Assembly: GCF_023065955.2 (NCBI RefSeq)
Contig: NW_026622808.1
Coordinates: 41,614,475-41,678,474, forward strand
Source of the DNA: Ursus arctos
Taxonomy: Eukaryota; Chordata; Mammalia; Carnivora; Ursidae
DNA: 64,000 nucleotides
Direction of reading: 5' to 3'
A program made the position numbers and the translations under genes. How positions within the stretch are numbered: position 1 is the stretch's first letter; each line of letters begins with the position of its first letter. Below, in pieces: positions 45,516 to 58,439 of this stretch. The notes below the pieces were generated by a model. The model saw nothing but the letters and a program-made list of their open reading frames with translations, ran no database searches and had not been told where the DNA came from.

Positions 45516-46381
45516 ACTTCTCCCTTTTACAAAAACTACATCTATCCTGATGCCAAAGCTCTTAGATCTACCTCTTGTTAGTGCTAAAGTGATACAAAAT
45601 ATTGTTAATTCCAGGCACATCACCCCTAATCCATTGATAGTCTGCTAAAAATACTGTGCTAATAGGGATTCTGAGGATGTTTCCAGGTCCAAGTGGGATA
45701 AACACCAGCATGGACTTGTAAGGCCGTCACACAAAGACAAACAGAAATGTCAGATAAAATACAACAAAATATTTTTAAATTGCTCTTGGAAATGTGAAGT
45801 GGGAAACACAATCCAAGTGCCAAGAGCAGAGGTGGAGAGAATATGGTACAGCGAAACCACGATAGCCAAGGGCAAGCTGACTTCCTGACAGCCTAGGAAC
45901 CAGGTAAGCAAGGAAATCAAGGTAGCTACAAAGGGGAAAACAAGGGGGTTTTCTAGGACCATGACATTCATGGGTGCGGGCTGTGAGAGCTTCTTCAGCT
46001 CTTGATGCTTTCTCCTGCCAGTGCAAGACTCCATGCAGCCTTGCTATAAATCTCCCTTCCCCTCATAAAAGTTTAGTGTCTATTTCTTAAGTCTAAAATA
46101 GTCTAACTTCAACAGGGCCTCAGTAGGTAGGGTGGTCATATAATGTGTCCTCCACGGACAGGAATTTCAATTCACTGGCACTTTACTACACTCTATGAGC
46201 CTTCTGTGCTTTGATTGACAACATGCCTAAATGCAAAAAGAACTATGGGTAGTTATCCAATTTCTTATTATTGGTAGAAATAGGACAATAGGAAAGCACT
46301 ATATTTTACCCTGGGAACCTCTACAACTTGCTTGAACCATAGACAAAAATAACAAACACATTGGAAATTATAATAATCATT
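45516..46381. other. Unique sequence, no gene seen
   Basis: The two minus-strand frames near 45750-46034 lack motifs. The segment 45770-46110 could be an unrecognised old LTR, but no ends were identified. Confidence 0.35.
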
Positions 46382-46398
46382 AAAAAATAGAATATTTG

Positions 46399-46593
46399 GG
46401 GGCGCCTGGGTGGCACAGCGGTTGAGCGTCTGCCTTCGGCTCAGGGCGTGATCCCGGCGTTGTGGGATCGAGGCCCACATCAGGCTCCTCCACTGTGAGC
46501 CTGCTTCTTCCTCTCCCACTCCCCCTGCTTGTGTTCCCTCTCTCGCTGGCTGTCTCTATCTCCGTCAAATAAATAAATAAAATCTTAAAAAAA
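46399..46593 (+). mobile_element. CAN-SINE, young, intact
   Basis: Bear-type SINE with a perfect 17-bp duplication aaaaaatagaatatttg at 46382-46398 and 46594-46610. The upstream junction (catt|aaaaaa) is a canonical L1 endonuclease site, TTTT/AA on the nicked strand. Confidence 0.96.
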
Positions 46594-46610
46594 AAAAAAT
46601 AGAATATTTG

Positions 46611-48784
46611 TGGAAATCCATCCTCCTGTTACATAAAAAAAAGAATGTTTCTCCTGCAAAAAAGGAAATCCTTCAACTCAATCAACTTTCAAATTAGCTA
46701 AAAATCAAACTGAATTGAATGTAGATCCCAGAATCAATACTTGGGGACTAACTAAAGATCGTTAAATTCTGTGTTACTGAATATGCGGAAAAAACCTTTT
46801 TAATACGCATCACATAACATGGTCTTTATTTCTAAGAACATTTCCCTAAATCCTACCTACATATAGTTTGTGTAATGATTAATCCTTTGCCTTAACTGTT
46901 TTATATGTCATAAATATTGGAATGCATGTTCGTTGTTCTTGGTAAACCATTTTGTATAGTTTCTCCTACATACTACCTAACTTTGAATAAGTTACATAAA
47001 AAATGCTGCACATTTGGGAAGCAAGTAGCTTATTAGGAGAAAAATGAGATTCTGAATTATAATGAATCAATACATAGTTGTCTTAGTTTTAGGTTTGAAA
47101 AATGTGGTACCACTTTTTGGTCCCAATGTGAAACAAAAAATCCTTTTTTTTCTTTTTTTTTTTTCTTTTCTTAAACTGAAGAACATTGTTGAGTTTAATC
47201 ATAAAGAAGAATCTTGTTTTGATTTCCTCTATCAATTATTTCTTGGAAAAATGCACTGTGGTAATCCTCTGAGAATTTCAGAAACAGAAACGCTTCTCAT
47301 TTTTCCAGACTGCCAGTGAGGTTGGGGTGGATGTGTGAAGGGGCTAAGATCTGGATATAGGAGAGCTCCTACCTCTGAATCTGGGGAAGGGCTTTTTCAC
47401 GAGGGGCAAGCTAATTGTGGGTACATACGATGCCTAAGTGTTGGCTGTCACGTTCCACTCAGATCCACAATCCCATTGAAACCTGTCGCTTTCAAGAGTG
47501 CAAATAATAGGAGGGGAAAAGAGCACCAGAGTCGGACATTCTATAACAAGAGCCCAGTGGATTCCTACCTTTCATCTAAGACACTTCAATGGTTTCAGAG
47601 CAGATCCACAGACGCTACACAGTGAAAGAACCCATGCAAAATCACAGGGAGAGTCTGGAGGAAGAGATGGAATGTGACGATCCCAGGCCTTGCCCTCCAA
47701 CCTTAAGTCCACATCACACGGCCTCTTTACAAAAGTCTCTCTGAAAGCCCAACAGTTGCCGCTCTGGTTGGAGACTTACTCCTGAAGAGTCAGTGTGTAG
47801 AGATGAATATGTGACTAAGCTAGGTTTCCGTTTTATACGTCTGCTCGCTCACTCTCTCAAGAACTGAGGGTTTTTCACATTCCAAAATAAAATGCAAACC
47901 AAGAGCGTTTTGTATTTTTGCATTTCGATTCCCTGTTTTGTCAGTGAGTAATTATAGCAAATAAAATATTGCAGCTGAATGTAAATTGTTAGACAACCAG
48001 ATCACACCAGGATATTTTTCTTCCACAAGTTTTACATCATAGCATGTTAAATATTAAAATACTGCAAGTCAAGTAAACAGAGAGGGTTCTTTTGCTCAAA
48101 GCATTAATTTTAAACAAACATTTCACTGGTATTCAGATCAGATGCTGGGAAACAAATGGTGTTTTTTTTCAAATAAGGTGAATGTATCATTGGGAGGAAA
48201 GTAGACAGGAGAATCACATAGAAATAAGGGCACTTGTGACACTGGAGATGAATTTCCACCAGAAGAAAAGAAGAGAATTCATGCGTAGGAGAAAAAGAAA
48301 AAGAAAGATGTGCAAAAGGGAATTTGGAAAAGAAGAAGAAATGAGAAAGACTGATTTATTCCTAGAAGAAAAAAAAAAATGAAGATATGTCTCAAGCCAG
48401 AAAAGAAACCTGACTCAAAATCAGGCAGGCAGAAAAGAAATCAAACAGTTTCTGATACAGCGAATTTTAGTTTTCTTAAGTAGTTACCAAGAAGGTAGAT
48501 GGAAGAAACATTTTCCTATCTCTGGAAGATTACCAATCAATAAAATACCAATCAATAAGAACTGAGTACGTAAAGCGTGTCCAACAACAAAATAGAAAAT
48601 TAGACATGGTCATCCCCCAACACTTTACTGTGGGGTTAAGCAAAGGAAGGGCTCAAATGATGACAGTGGGAATGTGTGTGTACTCTACACTGTGGAATTA
48701 ACAACATCCGTAACTCAGAGTTTAAGGATTCAGATGACGATGGGAAATTTGAGTTCCGGTCGTAACACTTTCACTTCATGAACA
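46611..48784. other. Unique sequence, no gene seen
   Basis: T-rich runs lie at 47143-47174. An AG-rich patch near 48255-48380 creates a Lys/Arg/Glu-rich chance frame. A 96-codon frame at 47335-47625 has no recognisable family features. Confidence 0.45.
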
Positions 48785-48990
48785 TCTTCTGCTTTCCAAG
48801 CCCTGTGCTGGAAGCTCATGTTTAAGACACCAACATTTAAAACAATCCATTAAGAATTATTCCTTTTAGATTATTGAAGAAAATAAGGTTCAAATGTTAA
48901 GTCGCTTATGTTACACAATGAATAAACGGTAGGGTCTGAATTTAACCAAAGTTCTCCCCTTCTCCCAAGGTCATGCTTTTTCTTCCAGCA
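48785..48990 (-). repeat. MIR fragment
   Basis: Reversed MIR order is recognisable but worn: 'gcttttccaag/ccctgtgc'-type start, then 'gaagaaaataaggttcaaat'. Confidence 0.5.
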
Positions 48991-50039
48991 AAGCACTGGA
49001 TTTATCCTAAGAAAGCCCTTGGTCTATGAATCCTAACAACCATATAATAATCAATTAAAACGGAAACAAAAACAAACAGAAAAGCAGTGTGGGAAAGGTT
49101 CTTTGTAAGGGAGATACTCCCAACGTGATTAAAGCGACAAGACTGTAATGATATGGAGGAATTTGTTTTTCTTTTAAAAATTTGTTTGGGAGGATATGTA
49201 TTTGCTTGAAAGCAAGCCTCTCAAACCATTTCAGAGTTGAAGATTGGAGGGCATGGATACTGGTGGCCATAAATTCTTCACAGAAGGAGGCAAGTCTCCT
49301 CTACAGTGGTGGGGGAGCAAGGAAAGGGGTAAGCCAATCTCTTACCTCTTTCAGTTTGCCATTAAAGTAAAACAACAACAACAACAAAAACCAGAAAACA
49401 AAGCCTAAGAATATGACTCTTATGGATACATGTGGACAACTAGCATATCATGTTGAATAGGGCAAAACACTATAAGATACTTGGACAGAGGAAACAGAAA
49501 GATTCCCAGAAAGGGTAGAGAAAATTCTTATGAAAAGTGGAAATAAGGGTTTGGGTCCATTATAGTTACATCTCCATAGGGCAAAGAGGCTCCTGTGGAC
49601 AGCTAGTTTATAGGACCAATTTTTAGGCAATATGATAATTTTTTGACAATTATTAGATGAGACTGAATATAAGCAAAAAAAAAAAACAAAAAAAAACTTA
49701 ATAATCTTGCATTTGAACCAAGTGATATACCCAAGATATGTCACTACACTCTATGAGATTTTTGTAATAAAAAAATGGTCCAGCCAAATTCACATTGGTT
49801 GAGAATAGCCAGAACATGGACTCCCTGAGTTCACTGTAGCTAATTAGCTTCTCTTCTGGGCAAAAGCCCCAGGTGATCACTAAATAGAATTAACCTAATA
49901 GACATTCCACTCAATTATTTTTAGAAAGCTACTGAGAGATAACCAATTGAAATCCGGGGGTGGGGGGGGTCATGGATTAAACCGGAGATTTTTCTTCTAC
50001 CTGTTTGTTAGGGAATATGTCGTTTAAGTTTTCCTAGAT
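48991..50039. other. Unique sequence with (AAC)n
   Basis: A short (AAC)n lies at about 49371-49387. No gene is seen. Confidence 0.45.
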
Positions 50040-50149
50040 ATTAAATATTTGGCAATCTCCTAATAGAATGGGAAATTTGTACACCTTTAAAACCAGCAAA
50101 TTCATTGCTAAGAATTTGCCCTACAGATCTACGTAGCATATACCAAAAT
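50040..50149 (+). repeat. Left part of an older repeat split by L1M
   Basis: It ends 'catataccaaaat' at the L1M junction. Its continuation (56910-57230) resumes after the L1M. It is similar in type to 61380-61790. The family is not named. Confidence 0.45.
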
Positions 50150-51690
50150 AGGGACCTTGGGGAGGTGGCAGAGTAGGAGGACCCTGAGCTCACCTCCTCC
50201 CATGGACACATCAAGGCTACAACTACTTATAATGCAACTCACTCTGAAAAACACCTGAAGGTGAGCAGAACAGCTTTTCCACAGTTGAAAATATAAAGAG
50301 GGGGCCACATCAAGAAGGGTAGGGGGGGCAGAAACAAAGTCAGGAACCAAACCCATGGTGCAGAGACCCACAGGTGAGGAGGTCCTACAAGAGGAGTAAA
50401 GGATTCAAGCTCCACATTGGGCACCCCTCACCCTGGGGATCCGCACCAGGAAGATAAGCGCCTATAGCATCTGGCTTTGAGAATCGGTGGGACTTAACTC
50501 TGCGAGAGCCAGAGACCGATGGCCAACTGAGACTCCACACTTAAAGGGCCAGTGTGTTGTAACAGCACAGAGGCAGCAGTGTGAAAAGCACCTGGGTTAT
50601 AGATGAAGAAGATTCATGGACTAATTTTAAGTTCTGCTCTGGAAAGGCAGGGATCTGTAGGAACTTTCTCTGGGAAAAAAGTGCTGGTGGGCACCATTTT
50701 TCTTGCCATCCTTCAGGCTAGCTAGCAGGATGCTGGAAGGAGCCACTTCGGACACCTTCCATCTATTTTGCTAGAACTGCACACCCCACTATGGATTTTC
50801 CCTGCAGACCTGCCTCACCCAACCTTGTTCCAGCACATACCCTTCCAAAGCAGCTGCTGCCCTTCCACACCCAACAGGCAACCTCAGCAGGGAACAGTGT
50901 CTCACCTAAAACAACTCCTGCCCTCCCACACCTAGAGCAGCCAGCATCTCAGCCAGCCATACCAGGGCCAGCCCTGTCCACCAGGGCACCCACAGTAGTC
51001 ACAGTCAGTTACTGCAACCAGCCAGGCAGGGGCCAGCTCCACCCACCTGCATGTTCACAGCAGTCATGACCCAGTCACCCCAAGAGGGTACAGCAGGCCA
51101 CATAGGGGACAACCCTGGAGTTCCAAGTGCTGGTGACCAGGGAGAATTGTGCTACTGGATCCTCATAGGAAGCTTCTGTACGAGGCCACTACTTTCAACA
51201 GTGGGAGACAGAGCTGATCTATCTAATACACAGAAACAAACACAGAGAGCCAGCCAAATGAGGAGACAGAAAAATGTGTTCCAAATGAACAATGACAACA
51301 CAAAAACTCAGAAAAAGAACTAAATGAAACACAAATAAGAAATATACCTGACAAAGAGTTCAAAATAATGGTCATAAAGATGCTCATGGGATTTGAAGAA
51401 AGAGTAGATGAACTCAATGAGAACTTCAACAGTGAAACAGAATATATATAAAAAGAACCAATCAGAGGTGAAGAAAACAGTAGCTGAAATTTAAAAATAC
51501 CCTAGAGGGAATAAAGAGTACATTAGAGAATGCATAAGAATAGATCTGCAAATCTGAAAGACAAGGTAGTAGACATCACCCAAGCTGAACAGCAAAAAGG
51601 AAAAATAAAAATAAAATTTGAAGGTGAGTTAAGAGACCTTTGGGACAACAGCAAGCATACTAACATTTTTATTAAAGGATCCCAGGAAGA

Positions 51691-51895
51691 GGTGCCTGGG
51701 TGGCTCAGTTGTTAAGTGTCTACCTTTGGCTCAGGGTCTGGTCAGGGTCCTGGGATCAAGCCCCACATGGGGCTCCCTGCTCTGCTGGGAGCCTGCTTCT
51801 TCCCCTCCCTCTCCCCCTGCTTGTGTTCCCTCTCCCACTGGCTGTCTCTCTCTCTGTCAAATAAATAAATAAAATCTTAAAAAAATATAAAAAAT
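51691..51895 (+). mobile_element. CAN-SINE inserted in L1M
   Basis: Complete SINE. The imperfect duplication is aaaggatcccaggaaga (51674-51690) versus aaaggatcttagaaaga (51896-51912). Confidence 0.93.
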
Positions 51896-52246
51896 AAAGG
51901 ATCTTAGAAAGAAAAGAGAAAGAAGTGGAAGCTATTATTTGAAGAAATAATAGCTAAAAATTTCCCTAATCTGAGGAAAGAAACAAACACCCACATTCAG
52001 AAACCACAGACAGCCTCAAACAAGAGAAACTAAAGGAAGTCTACACCAAGACACATCATTATTAAAAAGTTAAAAATTAGAGAAAGAGAATGTTAAAAGC
52101 AGCAAGAGGGAAGCAAATAGTTATGCAAAAGGATAACCCCATAAGGCTATCAGCTGTGTCTCAGCAGAAACTTTGCAGGTCAGAAGGGGGAAGTGTGATA
52201 TAACCAAAATGCTGAAAGGAAAAAACTTAAAATCAAGAATACCTGT

Positions 52247-52453
52247 GGTACTTGGGTGGCTCAGTCAGTTGAGTGTTCAACTCTTGATTTCAGCTCAGGT
52301 CATGATCTCAAGGTCATGGGATCAAGCCCTGCATCAGGCTCCATGCACAGTGGGGAGTCTACTTGAGATTCTCTCTTTCTCCTTCTGCCCCTCCCCCCAC
52401 TCATGCTCACCCTCTCTCTCTCTAAAATAAATAAATAAATCCTAAAAGAAAAA
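52247..52453 (+). mobile_element. CAN-SINE inserted in L1M
   Basis: Older-type SINE head ('acttgggtggctcagtcag') with body and tail. The duplication is aagaatacctgt (52235-52246) versus aaaaatatctgt (52454-52465). Confidence 0.92.
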
Positions 52454-53546
52454 AAAAATATCTGTCAAGGTTATCATTCAGAACTGAGGAAGGGATACAG
52501 AGTTTCCTGACAAACAAAAGTTAAAGGAATTCACTACTGAACAGGCCTGACTAATGTTAAAGAGACTTCTTAAGTGGAGAAGGAAAGGCCATAGGAGAAA
52601 ATTATCAAAGGAAAAAATTTCACTGGCAAAAGCAAACACTGTAAAAGTAATAGATCAATCACTTATAAAGCCAGTATGAAAGTAAAAAGACAAATGTGGT
52701 AAAATCAATTATATCTACAAAACTTAGTTAAGAGATATACAAAATAAAAAAAAGTATGACACTGTATACATAAAACACAGATGGGGGAGTAAAAATGTAG
52801 TGCTTTTGCAATGTGTTTGAACTCAAAGGACCATCAACTTAACAAGATTGCTATACACATAGGATGTTTTATAGACCTCATGGTAACCACAAATGAAAAG
52901 CCTCTAGTAGACAAAAAATTAAAGAGAAAGGAACCCAAGCATAACACTAAAAAAAGTCATCAAATCACAAAACGAGAAAACAACAGACAAAATGGCAATA
53001 AGTACATACCTATTGATAATTAATTTAAATGTAAATGGACTAAATGCTCCAACCAAAAGACATAAGGTGATGGATTAAAAAAAACCAAAAAACCCATCTA
53101 TATGCTGCCTACAAGAGATTCAATTCAGACCTAAAAACACCTACAAACTAAACATGAAGGGAAAATATTTTCCATGGCAATGGAAGCAAAAAACAAACAA
53201 ACAACAACAAAAATTGGGGTAGCAATACTTATGTCAGACAAATAGACTTTAAAACGACATCTGTAACAAGACACAAAAATGGCCATTATGTAATGATAAC
53301 CTGTTATCAATCCAACAAGAGGACATAATCATTTTAAATATCTATACACTCAATATAAGAGTGCCTAAATATCTAAAGAAAATATTAACAGACATAAAGA
53401 ATTGGACAGTATTATAATTATAGTAGGGGATTATTAGATCTAGACAGAAAATCAATAAAGAAACAGTAGTTTTGAACAACACATTAGACCAGATGGAATT
53501 AACAGATATACAGAACATTACATGTGGAAACAACAGAATAAACATT

Positions 53547-53701
53547 TTTTTTTTCTTTGAGTGAGCAAGCATGAGTGGGGAGCAGAGGGGTAGACAGTGC
53601 TCAGCATGGAACCCTATGTAGGGCTCAATCCCACAACCCTGAGATCACGATCTGAGCTGGAATCAAGTCAGATGCTTAACTGACTGAGCCACCCAAATAC
53701 C
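53547..53701 (-). mobile_element. CAN-SINE inserted in L1M ORF2
   Basis: Reverse, somewhat shortened SINE. The duplication is acagaataaacatt (53533-53546) versus acagaatacacatt (53702-53715), one mismatch. Confidence 0.92.
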
Positions 53702-56410
53702 ACAGAATACACATTCTTTTCGAGTGCACATGGAACATTCTCAAGGATAGATCACATGTTAGGCCACAAAACAAGTCTCCATGAATTTAAAACTGAAACC
53801 ATATCAAACATATTTTTCAACCACAATGGTATGGAACTAGAAAAAAACACAAACATGTAGAGACTAAACAACATGCTACTAAAAAGCAATGCGTCAGCAA
53901 AGCAATAAAAGAGAAAATTAAAAAAAAAATAACCTGAAACAAATGAAAATAGAAACATGATGGTTTAAAAATCTCTGGGATGCAACAGAAGGGTTCTAAG
54001 AAGGAAGTTTATAGCAATACACAAAAAACAAGAAAAATCTCAAATAAACAATCTAAACTTATACCCAAGGAAACTTAAAATAAGAACAAACAAAGCCCAA
54101 AATTAGAAGGTAGGAAAAATAAAGACCTAAAATAAAACAGATTTAATAAGCAATAGGGAAAAAAAATCAATAAAAATAAGGCTGTTCTTCAAAAAGAGAA
54201 ACAAAATTGATAAATCTTTAGCCAGACTCAGCAAGGAAGAAAGAGGACTCAAATAAACTCAGAAATGAGAACTACAAAAGATTGTAAGAGGCTACTATGA
54301 AAAATAATATGCCAACAAATTGGACAACTAAGAAGAAAAGAATAAATTCCTAGAAACATACAATTCTCCTGATACAAAACTACATCAGGAAGAAGTAGAA
54401 AATCTGAACAGACCAATTACTAGTAACAAAAATTAATCATTAATCAAAAAACTCTCAATAAACAAAAATCCAGGATCAGATGGCTTCACAGGTGAATTCT
54501 ACCAAACATTTAAAGAAGAGTTAATTCCAATCCATCTCAAACTATTTCAAAAAAAAAAAAAAAAGATAAAAGATGGAAGAATGCTTCCAAACTCATTTTA
54601 CAAGTTCAGCATTACCCTAATACCAAACAAAAAAGGAAAATTACAGGCCAATATCCTTGATGAACGTAAATGTAAAAATCCTTAACAATATATTAGCAAA
54701 CCAAATTCAACAATAAATTAAAAAGAATCATTCACACAATCAAGTGGAATTTATTTCAGGAATGCAAGGATGGTTCAAAATCCACAAATCAATCAAAGGG
54801 CTTCTTTAGCAAAATAAAGGATAAAAATCATATGATGATCTCAATAGATGCAGAAAAATCATTTGACAAAATTCAGTATCCATTCATTATAAAATCTCTT
54901 AACAAAGTGGTTTAGAGAGAACATATCTCAACATAATAAAGACTATATATCACAAACCCACAGCTAGCCTCCTACTCAATGGTAAAAAGCTGAAAGCTTT
55001 TCTTCTGTGATTAGGAATAGGACAAGGATATCCACTCACGCCACTTTTATTCAACATAGTACTGGACATCCTCGCTGCAGCAATTGGACAAGAAATAAAA
55101 GCATCCAAACCCAAATTAGTAAGGAAGAAGAAAGACTGCTGCTATTTCCAGATGACATGTTACTATATGGAGAATACTCTAAAGACTCCACCAAAAAACT
55201 ACTAGAAATAATAAATTCAGTAAAGTTCCAGGATACAAAATTAATATACAGAAAGCTGTTTCTCTACAATAACAAATTAGGAGAAAGGGAAATTAAGAAA
55301 ACAATCCCATTTATAATTGCATTAAAAACAATAAAATATCTAGGAATAAATTCAATCAAGGAGGTAAAAGACTATTCTGAAAACCATAAGACACTGATGA
55401 AAGACACTGGAGGTAGCACAAATAAATGGAAATATATACCACACTCATGGATTGGCAAAGTTAATACTGTTAAAATGCCCATATTACCCAAAGCAATCTA
55501 TAGATACAATACAATCACATCAAAATACCAACAATATTTTTCCACAGAACTAGAGCAAATTACACTAAAATGTGTGTGGAATCACAAAGACCCCAAAGAG
55601 CCAAAATAATCTTGAGAAAGAACAAGGCTGGAGGTATCACAGTCCCAAATTCACAACTATACTACAAAGATATAGTAATCAAAACAGTACGGTACTGGCA
55701 CAAAAACAGGCACATGGATCAGTGGAACAGAAGAGAGCGCAGAGATAAGCACACACAATGTCATTTACCTACAACCAGGAGGCAAGAATATACAATGGGG
55801 AAAACACCTTCAGTAAAGATCTGCAATAAATAGTATTAGGAAAACTGGAATGCGACATGCCAAATAATGAAACTGGACCACTTTTGTACCCAATATACAA
55901 AAATAAACTCAAAATGGATTAAAGGCCTAAACATAAGACTCGAAAACACAAAGCTCCTAAAAGAAAACATAGGCAATCTCTTGAACACTGGTTTTAGCAA
56001 CATTTTTCCAGATCTGTCTTCTCAGGCAAGAAAAATAAGCAAAAATAAACAATCAGGACTATATCAAATTAAAAAGCTTTTGCACATTAAAAAACCATCA
56101 ACAAAACAAAAAGGTGATCTCTTGCAAATAAGGGGTTAATATCCAAAATATATAAAGAACTCATACAATTCAACACCAAAACAAATGGTTCAATTAAAAA
56201 AAGGACAGAAGACCTGAATAGGTATTTTTCCAAAGAAGACATAAGATAGCCAACAGATATCCGGCAATTCCACTTCTGGTTATTTACCTAAAAAAATGAA
56301 AGCATTAATTTGAAAAGATACATGCACCCCTATTTTTACTGCAGTAGTATTTACAATAACCAAGACATGGAAACAACCTAAGTCCATCAACAGGTAAATG
56401 GATAAAGAAG

Positions 56411-56411
<1 letters not shown>

Positions 56412-56455
<44 letters not shown>
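56412..56455. repeat. (TG)n microsatellite
   Basis: About 22 perfect TG units, grown at the spot where L1 ORF2 normally has a short 'gatgtggtatata' sequence. Likely length-polymorphic. Confidence 0.97.
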
Positions 56456-56458
<3 letters not shown>

Positions 56459-56909
56459 ACATATTACAATATTACTCAGCCATAAAAAAGACTGAGCTCT
56501 TGCCATTGATGACAACATGAATGGACCTTGACAAATATCATGTGATTTTATTTATATGTGTAACCTAAAAAAAACAACACAAACAACAGAAACAGATTCA
56601 TGGATATAGAGAACAAGCCGGTAGTTGCTAGAGGGAAGGCAGTGGAAGGATGGGCAAAACAGGTGAAGAGGATTAAGACGTACAAACTTCCAATCATAAA
56701 ATAAATAAGGCACAATGATAAAATGTACAAAGCAGGGAATATAGTCAATAGTATTGTAATAACATTGTATGGAAACAGATGGTAACTATACTTATTGTGG
56801 TAAGCATTTCATAATATGTATATTGTTGATTAATTTTGTTGTACACTTAAAACTCACATAATATTGTATTTCAATTATACCTCAAAATAAAAACAGAATA
56901 TGCCAAAAT

Positions 56910-57230
56910 GATACACAGTAATGTTCATCATAGCACCGCATATGAAAACAAACAGGAAAGAACCCATATGCCATCAGTTAGATTAAATATATGTCGGTTC
57001 ATCAGTACAAAGCAGTATGTAGCAGCTAAGAAAAACAATGAAGTAGGTCTGTTCTTCAAGATATAATATGATGGGAGAGAACAAGGTGTGAAGAGTGCAT
57101 ATAATATCGAGCAATTTAAATAACATTTAAAACGGAGATGTGTGATTTTGCTTAGATGCAACATCTGTATAATCTCTTTTGTGAAAAGTTACAGAAGAAA
57201 CCTCAGAATGCCAACATTTGGAGAGAAGAG
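56910..57230 (+). repeat. Right part of the older repeat split by L1M
   Basis: 'cacagtaatgttcatcatag' and 'cagttagattaaatatatgt' continue the sequence left at 50149. The order resembles 61400-61560. Confidence 0.45.
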
Positions 57231-57256
57231 GACAACAGGTCAAAACAGGTAAGGAA

Positions 57257-57463
57257 CTGGGGCACCTGGGTGGCTCAGTCATTAAGCGTCTGTCTTCGGC
57301 TCAGGGCGTGATCCCAGCATTCTGGGATCGAGCCCCACATCAGGCTCCTCCGGTATGAGCCTGCTTCTTCCTCTCCCACTCCCCCTGCTTGTGTTCCCTT
57401 CCTCACTGGTTGTCTCTCTCTCTGTCAAATAAATAAATAAAATCTTTAAGGAAAAAAACAAAC
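57257..57463 (+). mobile_element. CAN-SINE, intact
   Basis: Bear-type SINE with a perfect 14-bp duplication aaacaggtaaggaa at 57243-57256 and 57464-57477. Confidence 0.95.
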
Positions 57464-57477
57464 AAACAGGTAAGGAA

Positions 57478-57984
57478 TGGAGACTTTTTCTTTCTTTTTT
57501 TTTTGAGTGTATCTGACACACAATGTTACATTAGTTTCAGGCGTATGACTTAGTGATTTGACAAGTTTTTACATTATTCTATGTTCACCACAAGTATAAC
57601 TACCTCACTCTTCTTCTTATACTTTCTATTTGGTGTCTTAGTACACACATGTGCTATCCGGACTAAGATAAAAATAGGTAATATTAATGCAACGTGAAAG
57701 AATCAGGAAGAGGATCCGAGCCTGCCAGGTAAACCACCTACAGAACAGGGCTCTAGAACTGTGGTAACTACAGCTGACTTCAGTGCAGTGGACATGAGTC
57801 CAAACAAAGGAAGATGTGCACGCATGAGCACATGTAAACACACACACCGCGAGGATGCAGGAGATCCATGTGAGGACGCACCAATCCCAGTGCATTTAGT
57901 GATTGCAGAATAATCCAGTGTTAGATTCTATTTGTATTTACTTTCTTTGCCCTTTAACAATTACCACAAACAGCTATTATTAAC
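57478..57984. other. Unique sequence, no gene seen
   Basis: Nothing recognised. Confidence 0.45.
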
Positions 57985-58205
57985 CTGATTCTTCATTAGA
58001 TACTATGTTAGGCACTTCACATGCATGATCTCACTTACTTCTCATTGAAAAAGTCATTGGTTAATATTGTAATCTTCCCATTGCATGTGAAGAAACTAAC
58101 TCTAAAGGTATCAGGCAACTTTTTCCAAGGCACATATCTAGCAACTGGCAGAGCTGAGATTCAAGTGTGAACACAGCAGGCTTCAAGGCCACTAACAGCA
58201 CACTG
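57985..58205 (-). repeat. MIR fragment
   Basis: Reversed MIR: 'actatgttaggcacttcaca', 'gcaactggcagagctgagat', 'gcttcaaggccactaacagc'. Confidence 0.75.
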
Positions 58206-58439
58206 CATTTATTCCTGCTTCCAGACTCATCTTTTGACCTGAGAATATGCAGAACACAGGTCATGCAGAAGGCAATCAATTTGCAGATGAGAAGGCTTTC
58301 CAAACCTAAACGGGAAATTTTGAAAAATAAGAATTATCAAACATGCGTATTGTATATATGGCCAGACAGAACACATTAGATAGAACATATTAGAAGCCTT
58401 CTTGCAAAGCTATAAAACTTAGGGGGTATGAGAAAGACC

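Larger units (their letters stand above)
51256..52545 (+). pseudogene. L1M ORF1 relic
   Basis: Coiled-coil-like and RNA-binding regions can be followed by their order ('gaaagagtagatgaactcaa', 'cagcagaaactttgcaggtc') up to the end of ORF1. It is broken by many stops and by two SINE insertions. Confidence 0.65.
52991..56480 (+). pseudogene. L1M ORF2 relic
   Basis: The start near 'atggcaataagtacatacct' leads to recognisable endonuclease words ('ttaaatgtaaatggactaaa', 'ctacaagagattcaattcag') and reverse-transcriptase words ('ccagatgacatgttactata', where the FADD Phe-Ala has changed). The longest surviving frame is 55007-55609. Near 56258 the sequence jumps from the 'gccaacagat' region to 'ggcaattccacttctgg'. 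Relative to the intact ORF2 this is a deletion of about 245 bp that removes the Cys-rich motif. Confidence 0.85.
50150..56897 (+). mobile_element. Old, approximately full-length L1M with decayed ORFs
   Basis: It begins with an old-L1 5' UTR ('ggtggcagagtaggaggacc', 'ctcacctcctcccatggaca'), continues through the ORF1 region, inter-ORF spacer and ORF2, and ends with an L1M 3' UTR ('ttaaaactcacataatattg'). The duplication agcatataccaaaat (50135-50149) versus agaatatgccaaaat (56895-56909) matches at 13 of 15 bases. It is interrupted by CAN-SINEs at 51691, 52247 and 53547. All frames are broken. Confidence 0.88.

Noticed and set aside
50791..51069. 92-codon Pro/Ala-rich open frame
   Set aside because: It lies in the 5' UTR of the old L1M and simply reflects its C-rich composition.
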